Of a DNA stretch of 64,000 bases, positions 44,606-54,697 are shown piece after piece. Source of the stretch: JAQWBS01 sp047975765 (GTDB lineage Bacteria; Pseudomonadota; Alphaproteobacteria; RF32; CAG-239); contig JBKEEF010000020.1 of NCBI GenBank assembly GCA_047975765.1, positions 100,534-164,533 of the forward strand, in the 5' to 3' direction. The notes beneath the pieces are model-generated. The model saw only the letters and a list, made by a program, of their open reading frames with translations, did not search any database and had not been told where the DNA came from. Each line of letters opens with the position of its first letter. Positions within the stretch are counted from its first letter, which is position 1. A program made the translations under genes and the position numbers.

Positions 44606-45654
44606 TCTTTAGCAAGCAGGTTTAAGACTTCTGTTGCATCATAATTATCATGATAAATTTCTGTGTTCAAAGAGATTTTTTGATATTCTTTTTCATAAGC
44701 ATGAAGTTTGGAAAAATCCATTTTTTTAGAAATGATATGAGAGATTTTCTCAGCTCTCTCAAGTGATTTATCATTAAGATAGAGTGTTTGTTCACAAATA
44801 TCGAAAAGTTCTTTTTCTTTGCCCATAGCATAGCAAACCACGTCGCAACCAGCTTGAATTGATGTTTGGAATTTTTCAGCAACACCGCCGGCTAGAGCTT
44901 TCATGTCAATGGCATCAGAAATAAGAAGCCCGTCAAACCCAATTTCACCACGAATAATTTCATCAATCGCTTTTTTGCTTTGTGTGATAGGATGTTTTGA
45001 GTCAATTTCCTCAAGAAGAATGTGGGCTGTCATTGCTGCTGGAGCACCATTCAAGCTTTTAAACGGAAAGAAATCTTTTTGCATTTCTTTTCTACTTGCC
45101 TTGATAATAGGAAGCCCTAGGTGGGGGTCAGATTTTACCTGTCCATGTCCTGGAATATGTTTAAGGCAAGGGCAAATGCCACAAGAGATATATTCTTCAA
45201 CCATAACCTGACCATACTTTGCGACTTTTTTTTCATCGGAACTAAGACAACGAGATTTTATGGCAAGTGTTGTTTCTGGATATGATAAATCTAGAACGGG
45301 AGCATAGTTCATATTAATTCCCAATTCTTTAAAATCAGCACTAATTAAATGAGCATGAAGTTTTGAATATTTTTCATCTTCTACACCCAAAATATGTTGA
45401 GGTACATAAGAGCGAAACTCAGGTTCTGCAAGTCTTCTTACACGTCCACCTTCTTGGTCTAGAGCAATGATGATATCATTTCTTTCAACAGTTTCCTTAA
45501 TTTCTTGGATGAGATTTTTAATTTGTTCTTTGTTTTCAATATTGCGAGAGAATAGATTGATACCATAAGGATTATGTTTGGAGAAAAGTTTTTTTTCGGC
45601 ATCTGAAAGGCTGAATCCTTGAACAGAAAGAATAGCTGATAAAATAGGTTTCAT
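44602..45654 (-). CDS. nagZ: Beta-N-acetylhexosaminidase NagZ
   Basis: Cytosolic GH3 enzyme that removes GlcNAc from anhydromuropeptides in cell-wall recycling. 350 aa from the ATG at 45654, with AAGGAG ahead. Motifs are LDQEGGRVRRL, the KHIPGHGQVKSDPHLGLP loop with catalytic His, and the nucleophile Asp in LLISDAIDMKAL. It lies in a row with site-2 protease and SPOR genes, a common cluster. Confidence 0.95.
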   Translation of the reverse strand: MKPILSAILSVQGFSLSDAEKKLFSKHNPYGINLFSRNIENKEQIKNLIQEIKETVERNDIIIALDQEGGRVRRLAEPEFRSYVPQHILGVEDEKYSKLHAHLISADFKELGINMNYAPVLDLSYPETTLAIKSRCLSSDEKKVAKYGQVMVEEYISCGICPCLKHIPGHGQVKSDPHLGLPIIKASRKEMQKDFFPFKSLNGAPAAMTAHILLEEIDSKHPITQSKKAIDEIIRGEIGFDGLLISDAIDMKALAGGVAEKFQTSIQAGCDVVCYAMGKEKELFDICEQTLYLNDKSLERAEKISHIISKKMDFSKLHAYEKEYQKISLNTEIYHDNYDATEVLNLLAKD

Positions 45655-45668
45655 TCCAAGCTCCTTTA

Positions 45669-46328
45669 TCAAATGAGAAAATTATTTGCCATTTGCAAAA
45701 CATAGGAAATATAAATTTTGATTGGATTGAAATCTATTCCAAAAAAGCTAAAAATTTCAGGAATGATGATACCAATGAAAAGAATTGTTCCAAGACCTAA
45801 AAATTGTGAATTTATATATTTTTGAGCCCATGGTTTTTCAATCCAATTTAAAAACATTTTTGAGCCATCAAGTGGAGGAATTGGTAGGAGATTGAATGCT
45901 GCTAAAATTATATTGAAAAATGCAAATGAAACACAAAATTTGAAAATCATTTGTGTTACTAAATTAGCTTCCTGATGCACGAGCAAAGTTGCAATGAATC
46001 CAAAAACAAGATACAAGATGATGTTCACAAAAATTCCAGCTGAAGAGACAAGGAAAATATCTCTCTTGGTCTTTTTGAAGTTGTTGTAATTTACAGGAAC
46101 AGGCTTTGCCCATCCAAAAATAAAACTCGCTCCTGAAAAATGCAAAAATGCAGGGAAGATAATTGTTCCAATAGGATCTGCATGACGAATTGGATTAAAA
46201 GACAATCTTCCCATTTGTTTTGCAGTATGATCACCAAGCCAAAACGCAACATACCCATGAGCAAGCTCATGGAGTATGATTGCGAGGAAAAGGGCTATAA
46301 GTTCTATTGTGTTGAATAATGTATCCAT
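45669..46328 (-). CDS. Site-2 protease family membrane metalloprotease (M50)
   Basis: 219 aa with about five membrane helices. The zinc site is HELAH at residues 20-24, with the second site NLLPIPPLDGSKM near 147-159. The family cleaves membrane-spanning substrates. Its start shares one base with the stop of the SPOR gene (TAATG), and nagZ follows 14 bases downstream. Confidence 0.92.
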   Translation of the reverse strand: MDTLFNTIELIALFLAIILHELAHGYVAFWLGDHTAKQMGRLSFNPIRHADPIGTIIFPAFLHFSGASFIFGWAKPVPVNYNNFKKTKRDIFLVSSAGIFVNIILYLVFGFIATLLVHQEANLVTQMIFKFCVSFAFFNIILAAFNLLPIPPLDGSKMFLNWIEKPWAQKYINSQFLGLGTILFIGIIIPEIFSFFGIDFNPIKIYISYVLQMANNFLI

Positions 46329-47428
46329 TATTTTTTCTTAACTAGACAAGAACCACCAGCAGCTTTAATTTGATTACAAACACTATCTGCATCAGCTTTG
46401 TTTGCAAAAGCACCAGCTTTCAAGCGATAGAATGTTGAGCCAAAATCAATATCTGCAGTTTCAACTTCATGTGGGAGATTGGCAAGAACAGAATATTTCT
46501 TTGTCAAAGATGTCCAAGATTTTTCAATGGCATCTTTGTTTTTAGATGACATTAATTGAATTTGCCATGAACCACTTGGTGCAGGGGGTGTAACACTTGA
46601 AGCAACTTTAGGTGCTTCAGCAACTGTTTTAACTTCTTCAGAAGCAGCAGGGTCAAAAGATGCACCTTGAGTTGGTGCCGCTGTTGGAATACCGGCTTTA
46701 GCCTTTGCTTCTTCTGCAGCCTTGGCTTTAGCAAGTTCAAATTCAGCAGCATCAGCAGCTTGTTTTTCTTTCATCTTTTCTTGATATGCCACTCTTGGGT
46801 CAACGAAAAGAGAAGAACGGGCCTGTGATCCAGATTGAAGTTGTTCAGAAGCTTGTGCAATTGAAACATTTTCCGCTTCTTTGCCTTCATTTTGAACGGC
46901 TTGAGCTTCAACTTTTTCTTCAACAACAGTTACATTTTCTGCAACTTCAGGTATTGATGCTGTTGGTTGAGCTACAAGATTTTGAGCAGCAACTTGTTCG
47001 ACAGTTGTTTCTGTTTCAGAAACTGTTTCTGCAGAAACTTCAGGAAGTTTTGGTTCTTCTGGAGGAGGAAGCAAGTTTTCAACTGTTTTTTCTTCTTTTT
47101 TCTCATCTATAATGTCATAGATGCTTTTATCTTGGTTGTTAATTTCCATTCCACCTGGTTCAGCAGGTTTAATTTTGACGGCTGCTTGAGGACGTTTGAC
47201 AACAGGAATTTCTGAATCAAAAGTAGATGCATAACGAGGTGCGAGAACAAACCAACCAACTGCACAGGCAAGTCCAATTCCTGTTGCAGCACCAAGGAAA
47301 ACACCTTTTGAACGTTGCATCTCTTTTTGTTTTGCTTCAGTTTTAGTGCTTGACGAACTTGCAAGTTTTTGACGGAACTCGTTTAAGAAATCGTCATTTT
47401 GGTTGTCTTCAGGAAAATCGTTAAACAT
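46328..47428 (-). CDS. SPOR-domain cell-envelope protein
   Basis: 366 aa with a cytosolic N-terminus, one membrane helix (about 42-66, FLGAATGIGLACAVGWFVL) and a long Glu/Ala/Val-rich periplasmic linker. A C-terminal SPOR domain runs from about 287 to 366 (WQIQLMSSKNKDAIEKSW, YRLKAGAFANKADAD, CNQIKAAGGSCLVKK). SPOR domains bind denuded glycan strands at the septum. Position before the site-2 protease and nagZ fits envelope functions. Confidence 0.9.
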   Translation of the reverse strand: MFNDFPEDNQNDDFLNEFRQKLASSSSTKTEAKQKEMQRSKGVFLGAATGIGLACAVGWFVLAPRYASTFDSEIPVVKRPQAAVKIKPAEPGGMEINNQDKSIYDIIDEKKEEKTVENLLPPPEEPKLPEVSAETVSETETTVEQVAAQNLVAQPTASIPEVAENVTVVEEKVEAQAVQNEGKEAENVSIAQASEQLQSGSQARSSLFVDPRVAYQEKMKEKQAADAAEFELAKAKAAEEAKAKAGIPTAAPTQGASFDPAASEEVKTVAEAPKVASSVTPPAPSGSWQIQLMSSKNKDAIEKSWTSLTKKYSVLANLPHEVETADIDFGSTFYRLKAGAFANKADADSVCNQIKAAGGSCLVKKK

Positions 47429-47502
47429 TTGTATTCACTCCTAATTTTATCAAATTTACGAGTGAGTATAATAGATAAAACTTTATAATGATTTAACAAA
47501 AA

Positions 47503-48660
47503 TCAAAATCTTGTATAAAGATTGAAAAGTTTTTCATGTTCACTAAGGCAAGCAAGGTCTGTCATATTTGCAATATATTCTGCAATGATTTCTGCAATTT
47601 CGACTTCGTTTTTATCTTGCTTGGCAATTTTTTCTCTTTCTTTAGCAGGGAGAAGATTTGTATCTTGCATAAAAATTTCAAATAAGTCTTCGACAACTTT
47701 TTGAGATTTCATGTCCATTCTTGAAACCTTAGTGTTAGTATAAAATTTTTCTTTGAGAAAGTTTTTCAAATCTTTCAAAGATTCTTTCATATCATAAGAA
47801 AACTCGACTAGAAAACCATTATGATTTCTCACATCATTCAGTGTTTTGATTTCATTTTTTTCAAGATTGAGTTTGGTATTTTCAAGAATATCAAACACCA
47901 TACTTGAAATTAGGTTACGAGTTATAGCATAAATTTTGATGCTTTCATCACAGTTAGGGAAATCTTTCTCAAAATTTTTGATAATTCTATCAATGAAAGG
48001 CAGTTGTTGAAGGTCTTCAATTGTGAAAAAGCCCGCTCTGAAACCGTCATCAATATCGTGATTGTTGTAGGCAATATCATCTGCAATTGTTGCAATTTGT
48101 GCTTCTAGAGAAGGATAAGTATTGAGTTTGAGGTCAAAAATTTGATTGAAATCTTTGAGGTATTTGTCATAAACAACATTAATTGGTCCATTGTGTTTGA
48201 CAATTCCTTCTAAAATTTCCCAAGAAAGATTTAATCCTTCAAATTGAGGATAGTGAACTTCGAGTTTGCTCACAATTTTGAGAGAGTGAACATTATGGTC
48301 AAAGCCACCAAATTCTTTGAGCGCATTTTTCAGTCCTCTTTCGCCAGCATGTCCAAAAGGAGGATGTCCAAGGTCATGAGCAAGCGCAATTGCTTCACCA
48401 AGTTCTTCGTTAAGGTTTAGGTTTTTACAGATTGTTCGAGTAATTTGGGCAACTTCTATGCTGTGGGTGAGGCGAGTACGATAGTTTTCGCCTTCGTGAT
48501 ATGCAAAAACTTGTGTTTTGCCATCAAGTCTTCTGAAAGCAGATGAGTGAATGATTCTATCTCTATCTCTTTGAAATGCAGAACGGTTGATTTGTTTGAA
48601 ATCTATATAGAGTCTTCCTTTGCTTTTTTCGGAATCTACGGCATAAGTTGCTAGTTTCAT
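47503..48660 (-). CDS. dgt: Deoxyguanosinetriphosphate triphosphohydrolase-like protein
   Basis: 385 aa HD-domain dNTPase of the type found ahead of SPOR genes in alphaproteobacteria. Motifs are FRRLDGKTQVF, YRTRLTHSIEVAQI, LAHDLGHPPFGHAGE with the HD pair, and the second metal Asp in ATIADDIAYNNHDIDDG. It hydrolyses dNTPs to nucleoside and triphosphate; specificity is not readable. Confidence 0.95.
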   Translation of the reverse strand: MKLATYAVDSEKSKGRLYIDFKQINRSAFQRDRDRIIHSSAFRRLDGKTQVFAYHEGENYRTRLTHSIEVAQITRTICKNLNLNEELGEAIALAHDLGHPPFGHAGERGLKNALKEFGGFDHNVHSLKIVSKLEVHYPQFEGLNLSWEILEGIVKHNGPINVVYDKYLKDFNQIFDLKLNTYPSLEAQIATIADDIAYNNHDIDDGFRAGFFTIEDLQQLPFIDRIIKNFEKDFPNCDESIKIYAITRNLISSMVFDILENTKLNLEKNEIKTLNDVRNHNGFLVEFSYDMKESLKDLKNFLKEKFYTNTKVSRMDMKSQKVVEDLFEIFMQDTNLLPAKEREKIAKQDKNEVEIAEIIAEYIANMTDLACLSEHEKLFNLYTRF

Positions 48661-48735
48661 AATTTTTATCTTCCTTATCTGTTATTTTTAATATACAATC
48701 ACGTTGGATTTAATCTGTCAATAAGGTTTAGAAAA

Positions 48736-49527
48736 ATGAGGATTGCAACATTTAATGTTAATTCAGTGAATGCTAGACTGGAAAACCTTTCTGCTTGGTT
48801 GGAAAGAACTTCTCCAGACATTGTTTGTTTGCAAGAAATTAAAACAGAATTTAATGGCTTTCCTTTTTTTGAAATTCAAGCCTTAGGATATGATATGAAA
48901 ATCTTGGGTCAAAAATCTTATAATGGTGTAGCGGTTTTAAGTCGTTATAAAATTGAAGTTGTGAGCGAAGGAATTCCAAATTTTGAAGATGAAAATGCGA
49001 GATATTTGGAAGTTTTGGTTGATGTTAAAGGGAGGAAAGTTCGTGTCGCCTCCGTTTATTTGCCAAACGGAAATCCGCCATATAATGATCCTGATGACAC
49101 GTCTAAATTTGACTATAAACTTCGATGGATGGAAGCATTGTATAAGCATGCAAAATATTTGCTTTCACTGAATGAACCTGTAATTTTGACAGGCGATTTC
49201 AATGTGATTTTGACAGATAAAGATGTCTATGATGTTGAAGTTGTAAAAAACAATGCTCTTTTCAGAGAAGAAGTGAAACAAAGGCTAAAAGCTATTGAAT
49301 ATTTGGGCTTTTATGATGCGTTTCGTGTTCTTCACCCTAAAGAAGTCGGCTATACTTATTGGGACTATGCCGGAAATGCCTTTTCAGCAGATTTAGGAAT
49401 GAGAATTGACTATGCCTTTTTATCGCCAATTTTGGTTGATGAATTAAAAGAATGTTATGTTGACAAGTCGCCAAGAGGAGAAGCAAAGCCTTCTGACCAT
49501 ACGCCACTTGTTGTTGATTTTAAATGA
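48736..49527 (+). CDS. xthA: Exodeoxyribonuclease III
   Basis: 263-aa AP endonuclease and 3' exonuclease for base excision repair. The Mg-binding and catalytic segments are MRIATFNVNSVNARL, IVCLQEIKTE, LTGDFNV, GMRIDYAFLS and KPSDHTPLVVDF. Length is normal. It overlaps the rnr start by four bases. Confidence 0.97.
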   Translation: MRIATFNVNSVNARLENLSAWLERTSPDIVCLQEIKTEFNGFPFFEIQALGYDMKILGQKSYNGVAVLSRYKIEVVSEGIPNFEDENARYLEVLVDVKGRKVRVASVYLPNGNPPYNDPDDTSKFDYKLRWMEALYKHAKYLLSLNEPVILTGDFNVILTDKDVYDVEVVKNNALFREEVKQRLKAIEYLGFYDAFRVLHPKEVGYTYWDYAGNAFSADLGMRIDYAFLSPILVDELKECYVDKSPRGEAKPSDHTPLVVDFK

Positions 49528-51740
49528 TAGAAAAATATATGAAAAAGAAAGAAAAAAATAATAATAAAAAAGAAAATATGTTGCCACAAAGCTTGACACT
49601 AGAAGTTACTGGTGAAAGCAGTCATGGTGACTTGATGGCAACACCTGTTGAAGATTTTGGAGTTTCTCCTAAAATCTTTGTTTTAGAAAATCGTAAAATT
49701 CGTCCGCCTTTAGAAAGAGGGGATAAATTTGTTGCAAGCTTGATTAACCGTAGAGGTGCTTATTGGGCAAAACCTATTGTGGGTGTTTTCCGAGCTGATG
49801 TTGAACCAGAAAAAGTGAATGGTGTTGTTGAAAAAAGTGACAATAAAATCGTTTTGAAACTAACTGAAAAAAACTCCAATAAAGAATTTGTCATTGAAAA
49901 TTCTTCTGAAGCTGTCATTGGTGACTATGTAAGTGGAATTTTGGTTGGACCCGGAAAAGCAAAACAGTTCAGACTTTTGAAATCTTTTGGCAAGTTTGAT
50001 TTGAATAAGGCAACAGCAACTTTGATTTTGGAAAAATATGACATTCCCTTTGAGTTTTCGGATGAAGCTCTGAAAGAACTTAAAAACCTTCCAAAATTTG
50101 ATAAGAAAAAACGTGAAGACTTGACTAAAATTCCGTTTGTGACAATAGATGGTGAAGATTCTAAAGATTTTGATGATGCTGTTTATGCCGAAAAGATTGA
50201 AGGTGGTTTCAACATTATGGTCGCTATTGCTGATGTGGCCTTTTATGTTCGTCCTTTTAGTGAACTTGACAGACAAGCATATAAAAGAGGGAATTCGGTT
50301 TATTTACCAAATATGGTTGTTCCAATGTTGCCAGAAATTCTCTCTAATGATCTTTGCTCTTTACGTCCAAAAGAAGAAAGAGCATCTCTCGTTTGTGAGA
50401 TGAAAATTGATAATGCTGGAAAAATCATCAACTATACCTTCAAAAGAGCAGTGATTAAATCTGCTGTGAGATTGACTTATAAAGAAGTTCAAGAAGCGAT
50501 TGAAGGAAAATATAGTGCGAACATTATGGATGTTTTCAAGACTTGTGTTCAACCCGTTTATGAGGCTTATTTTGCTTTTGATAAAGCTCGTAAAGAACGT
50601 GGTGCTTTAGAACTTGTGAGTAATGAAATTAAAATTAAAATTGATAAGCTTGGAAACGTGAGCAAAATTGAAAAATTTGAACAATTGACAGCTCATAAAA
50701 TTATTGAAGAATTTATGGTGGCAGCTAATGTTTGTGCTGCAAAAGCATTAAAAAAAGCAAAACTTCCAGTGATGTATCGTATCCATGAATCTCCTTTGGA
50801 AGAAAAAGTAAAAGATATTAAGCCATTGCTGATGGATTTAGGTTTGAAACTTCCAGATGCCGCAGCACTTAGACCACAACATTTTAATCGTATTTTGGAA
50901 GAATGTGAGAAAAAGGGTTATAGTTCTGGTATTAGTGATTTGATTTTGAGACTTCAATGCCAAGCAAAATATTCTCCAACAAATATGGGACACTTTGGCT
51001 TGGGGCTAGAAGATTATGCTCACTTTACTTCTCCAATTCGTCGTTACTCAGATTTACTCATTCACCGTGCACTGATTAAAGCATATCAAATGGGTGATGG
51101 TGGAGAATTGGAAGAAAGTGCAACTTTTGAAACTTTCAAAGAAATTGGAGATTATATTTCTTCAACAGAACGTAAAGCTGTTAATGCTGAAAGAGAACTT
51201 GTTTCTAGATTTTTGGCTTCTTATCTTGAACCATCTGTTGGACAAGATTTTGAGGTTGTTATCTCTGGTGTCTCTATGGCAGGTATTTTTGTGAGAATTG
51301 ATTCAATTGGTTCAGAAGGCTTGATTCCAATGAGAAGTTTACCAAATGATATGTATGAAATTTCCGCAGCAAATGTTGGGCTTAAAGGCACAAGAACTGG
51401 TCGTGACTTCATGATGGGTGATAAGATTATTGCAAGACTTCTTGAGGCTTCACCAATTAATGGTGGAACGATTTTCAAATTTGTAGATGCTGAAGATGGG
51501 GTAGACTATTACGATAAGGGTGGTAGCAATCGTGGACGTAGAAATTCATCTTTTGGAAAAAAGTTTAAATCGTCAAAAAAAGAAAAGGGAAGTTTTCCCA
51601 AGAAAGGAAAGCCTTTTAAGGAAAAGTCTAAGAGAGAAGCAAAACCTGTTGTGAAAAGCGAAGAAAAGACTGAGAATAAAAAAGAGTCTAAAAAGTTTTT
51701 CAAAAAGAAAAAAATTAATAAACCAAAAAAGAATTCATAA
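49524..51740 (+). CDS. rnr: Ribonuclease R
   Basis: 3'-5' exoribonuclease that degrades structured RNA. The 738-aa protein has the RNB catalytic Asp cluster in IDGEDSKDFDDAVYAE and YFAHFTSPIRRYSDL-type text (YAHFTSPIRRYSDLL). An S1 domain follows (FEVVISGVSMAGIFVRIDS), then a long Lys-rich tail. The start at 49524 forms an ATGA overlap with xthA. The N-terminal Lys/Asn-rich extension may be a mis-start, since no strong ribosome site is seen. Confidence 0.96.
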   Translation: MIEKYMKKKEKNNNKKENMLPQSLTLEVTGESSHGDLMATPVEDFGVSPKIFVLENRKIRPPLERGDKFVASLINRRGAYWAKPIVGVFRADVEPEKVNGVVEKSDNKIVLKLTEKNSNKEFVIENSSEAVIGDYVSGILVGPGKAKQFRLLKSFGKFDLNKATATLILEKYDIPFEFSDEALKELKNLPKFDKKKREDLTKIPFVTIDGEDSKDFDDAVYAEKIEGGFNIMVAIADVAFYVRPFSELDRQAYKRGNSVYLPNMVVPMLPEILSNDLCSLRPKEERASLVCEMKIDNAGKIINYTFKRAVIKSAVRLTYKEVQEAIEGKYSANIMDVFKTCVQPVYEAYFAFDKARKERGALELVSNEIKIKIDKLGNVSKIEKFEQLTAHKIIEEFMVAANVCAAKALKKAKLPVMYRIHESPLEEKVKDIKPLLMDLGLKLPDAAALRPQHFNRILEECEKKGYSSGISDLILRLQCQAKYSPTNMGHFGLGLEDYAHFTSPIRRYSDLLIHRALIKAYQMGDGGELEESATFETFKEIGDYISSTERKAVNAERELVSRFLASYLEPSVGQDFEVVISGVSMAGIFVRIDSIGSEGLIPMRSLPNDMYEISAANVGLKGTRTGRDFMMGDKIIARLLEASPINGGTIFKFVDAEDGVDYYDKGGSNRGRRNSSFGKKFKSSKKEKGSFPKKGKPFKEKSKREAKPVVKSEEKTENKKESKKFFKKKKINKPKKNS

Positions 51741-51752
51741 GGTGAAAGAAAG

Positions 51753-52862
51753 ATGAAACAAGTTGTTTTGATATTGTTTGGTTTCCTGTTTTTTATCTCT
51801 TCTGCAAAAGCAGAAACAGATGCAGATTTTTATGCAAAAGTTTATCAACAAATTCATGATGAATATCTTTTTGATGTTGAAATCCCTGATTTGGCAATGA
51901 ATGCGCTTAAAGGTTTGTCTATGGTTGATGATAAATTGAAAATTGCCAGCAATGAACAACGTGTTTCTCTTTATTATGATGCAAAGTCATATAAGAGTGC
52001 TACGAAGCCTTTTGATTTGAAAGATGCAAAAGCCTGGGGTGAATTCACAGTGAGAGTTGTAGCTGAAGCTAAAGAGGCATCTAAAGAGATTAAAGCACAT
52101 GATTTTGAGTTGAAGGACTATCTTTTGCTTTCTCTTTTCTCAAATTTAGATAAAGATAGCAAATATTATCCATATTTAGATATTGGTGAAAAAAGAAACT
52201 CAAAAACACAAAGATATTTTGCAGACAGATATTTGCCAGATGATGTGCTTTATATGAAATTTGGACCAATGAATTTCTATACCAAAGAAAAAATTCTGGA
52301 GAGTCTAGAAAAACATAAAGACTATAAAGCTTTGATTATTGATTTGCGTGGAAATCCCGGTGGCTTGTTAAGTGAAGCAATTTCTATTATGAAAGTGTTT
52401 TTGGATGATGGCGTGATTGTTTCGACTAAAGGAAGGGACATTGACAGCACAAACTATTATGTCGCTGACAAAACTAATCTTGTTAAAAACAAACCTATTG
52501 TCGTGTTAATTGATGGTGATACAGCTTCTTCAGCAGAAGTTTTGACCTCTTCATTAGTTGTTCAGCTTGGGGCAAAAGTTGTTGGAACTCAAAGCAAAGG
52601 TAAAGGCACTGTTCAAAAGCTTGTTTCTTTTCCAAATGGTGGTGAGGCGGCTTTAACAAGTTCATACTACTATATTCCAAGTGGAGAAAGTGTTGAAGGA
52701 AGAGGTGTTCGACCAACAATTTGTACATTTGAACTTTCAGAAAATGAAAACCCTCAAGAGGTTTTGGACACACTCAATAATCGAGTGAAGATTTGTCCTC
52801 GTGAAAGCAGACCTTCAACAGAGCTTGAAGTTGAAGTGGCTCAGCTCCTTTTGAAAGAGTAA
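51753..52862 (+). CDS. S41-family C-terminal processing protease
   Basis: 369 aa with a signal peptide ending AKA. The protease core shows LIIDLRGNPGGLLSEAI, VLIDGDTASSAEVLTSSLV with the catalytic Ser and GKGTVQKLVSF with the Lys of the dyad. A recognisable PDZ domain is missing or degenerate, so it is shorter than CtpA. It follows rnr by 12 bases and is probably cotranscribed. It should act in the periplasm. Confidence 0.9.
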   Translation: MKQVVLILFGFLFFISSAKAETDADFYAKVYQQIHDEYLFDVEIPDLAMNALKGLSMVDDKLKIASNEQRVSLYYDAKSYKSATKPFDLKDAKAWGEFTVRVVAEAKEASKEIKAHDFELKDYLLLSLFSNLDKDSKYYPYLDIGEKRNSKTQRYFADRYLPDDVLYMKFGPMNFYTKEKILESLEKHKDYKALIIDLRGNPGGLLSEAISIMKVFLDDGVIVSTKGRDIDSTNYYVADKTNLVKNKPIVVLIDGDTASSAEVLTSSLVVQLGAKVVGTQSKGKGTVQKLVSFPNGGEAALTSSYYYIPSGESVEGRGVRPTICTFELSENENPQEVLDTLNNRVKICPRESRPSTELEVEVAQLLLKE

Positions 52863-52902
52863 AATTTATACAATTTGTATGTGAGTTTTTTCAAAATAAC
52901 AT

Positions 52903-53485
52903 TTAGTTTGGTTTATATTCGTAATGCCCGTCTATTGTTGCTGCAAAAAGGAAGTCTTCTTTAATTTGTCCATACAATATTATGAAACACAAGAGGTGTT
53001 CCATTTTTACTCTTTTCTTCAAGGATAATTCCAATATGTGGGGCGCCATTGCTTAGCTTCCAAGTGACAATATCTCCAGTTTCATAATCTGCTGGATTTT
53101 TAGTGATTTTTTTCAATTTTCCAAATCTCGAAAAGAAAACTTGGAGGTTTGGGACACGTCTATGATCAATGTTTGTATCTGTTCGTGTGAGTCCCCAGTT
53201 TTTAGGGTAAAGTTTGAAGTTTTTTTTCATATCTTCATGAACGAGTTGTTGAAGGTCTATTCCAAGTTCACGATAGGCTCTGATAACGACATCAGTGCAA
53301 ACCCCCGTTCTTTCATCAACATCACCATTTGGATATGGAATTTTGACATATTTAGGGGTGTATAAAACAAGGGTGTTAAGTTTTTCTGTTGCTTTTGCAA
53401 GTTCTGTATTTTCAGCTTTAACATTGCTTATTTGAGCAAATATTGATATGCAGACTAAAACTATAAATTTACTTCGGTTAAGCAT
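52903..53485 (-). pseudogene. DUF1287 exported protein, frameshifted near its C-terminus
   Basis: From the ATG at 53485 the frame runs a signal peptide (MLNRSKFIVLVCISIFA), then GVCTDVVIRAYRELGIDL, HRRVPNLQVFFSRFG and HIGIIL, matching the DUF1287 family. It stops at 52961 after HNIVWTN. The next frame continues GQIKEDFLFAATIDGHYEY to a stop at 52903, the expected family ending. One inserted or two deleted bases near 52971-52975 explain this. No homopolymer is present there, so a true mutation is likelier than a simple run error. Confidence 0.75.
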
Positions 53486-53934
53486 AATTCTTTCAATTCT
53501 TTTGGACAATCTTTGCTTTTACAACAATATGTATTCCAAATATCACATGTTTGATGTGGTGTAAATCCGTATCTTTCGGATATTTTTTTCAAGGCATCAT
53601 TAAATGGATTGATACGAACAAGCTTGTTTTTACCTGCAGTCTTTTCAAAAATGATTTTGTAGAGATATTTTGCATATCCTTTATTTCTGAATTTTGGGAA
53701 AATGACGCTTCCGATAATGTTGCTTCCATTTGGGTTACACACATTTGTTTGAGAAGAAACAGCACACCAGCCAATCCATTCTCTTTCTTCGTTCATTAAA
53801 ACGTAGCTTTGTATGTTGTTCCACTCTTTCAAGAGTGTTTTATGACAGTAATAATCTTCAAAATTGACCTCAGGTCTAACAAGTCTGGAATATTTGTGTA
53901 AATCTTCTTTCTTTAAGCGTGAAAAGTATAACAT
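53461..53934 (-). CDS. GNAT acetyltransferase
   Basis: 157 aa from the ATG at 53934, with GGGA upstream. WIGWCAVSS and NIIGSVIFPKFRNKGYAKYLY match the acetyl-CoA-binding core (Q/R-x-x-G-x-A/G becomes RNKGYA). ISERYGFTP is the usual closing helix. Its C-terminus contains several Cys (CDIWNTYCCKSKDC). It overlaps the DUF1287 gene by about 25 bases. Substrate unknown. Confidence 0.8.
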   Translation of the reverse strand: MLYFSRLKKEDLHKYSRLVRPEVNFEDYYCHKTLLKEWNNIQSYVLMNEEREWIGWCAVSSQTNVCNPNGSNIIGSVIFPKFRNKGYAKYLYKIIFEKTAGKNKLVRINPFNDALKKISERYGFTPHQTCDIWNTYCCKSKDCPKELKELCLTEVNL

Positions 53935-54037
53935 AGTTCCCTCTCTTTGAAAAAACAACTTGCATAGTATATCACAAATTATTATCATAGTAAATAATTT
54001 TTTTGACTAAATTTTGACAAAATAAAAGTGAGCAAAA

Positions 54038-54655
54038 ATGCCGAGTTTTGAAATTGAAGATAGTGTAAGTAAACTTGTAGTTGGTGTTGATGAAGCAGGA
54101 AGAGGTCCTTGGGCTGGACCTGTTGTGGCAGGTGCTGTGATGATTCTTAATCGCTTGATTTCTGAGGATTTGCTTAATTCTTTGGATGACTCTAAAAAGC
54201 TTTCAGAAAAGAAAAGAGAAAAGCTTTATGAACTGCTTTTGGAAGAAGAAAAAAAAGGGAATGTTGCCATAGGAGTTGGTTTGTCAAGCTCTAAGGAAAT
54301 TGACGAAAAAAACATTTTGCAAGCAACTTTTCTGGCTATGGAGCGTGCGGTTAAAGAGCTTTCAATTGTTCCAGAGTTTGCAATAGTTGATGGTAATCAG
54401 ACACCGAAAAATTTCCCATGTGCTGTCAAAACGGTGATTAAAGGTGATAGTAAGTCAATTTCTATTGCGGCCTCATCAATTGTTGCCAAGGTTTACCGAG
54501 ATAGATTGATGAAAAATTTGGCTAAGAAATATCCTGTCTATGGCTTTGAGAAAAATGCAGGCTATGGAACAAAGCTTCATATTGAAGGGCTTAAAAAATA
54601 TGGAATTACACCTGAACATCGAAAATCTTATAAGCCTATTAAAGCTTTTATGTAA
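54038..54655 (+). CDS. rnhB: Ribonuclease HII
   Basis: 205-aa enzyme that cleaves RNA in RNA-DNA hybrids. Catalytic residues lie in VVGVDEAGRGPWAGPVVAGAV (Asp-Glu-Ala-Gly-Arg), AIVDGNQTP, and AASSIVAKVYRDRLM. Length is normal. A strong terminator follows. Confidence 0.97.
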   Translation: MPSFEIEDSVSKLVVGVDEAGRGPWAGPVVAGAVMILNRLISEDLLNSLDDSKKLSEKKREKLYELLLEEEKKGNVAIGVGLSSSKEIDEKNILQATFLAMERAVKELSIVPEFAIVDGNQTPKNFPCAVKTVIKGDSKSISIAASSIVAKVYRDRLMKNLAKKYPVYGFEKNAGYGTKLHIEGLKKYGITPEHRKSYKPIKAFM

Positions 54656-54656
54656 A

Positions 54657-54690
54657 AAATAACCCCGCTTTTCTGCGGGGTTATTTTGAG
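54657..54690. terminator. GC-rich bidirectional terminator
   Basis: AATAACCCCGC and GCGGGGTTATT form a perfect stem around TTTTCT, between convergent genes. Confidence 0.9.
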
Positions 54691-54697
54691 TGAAAGT

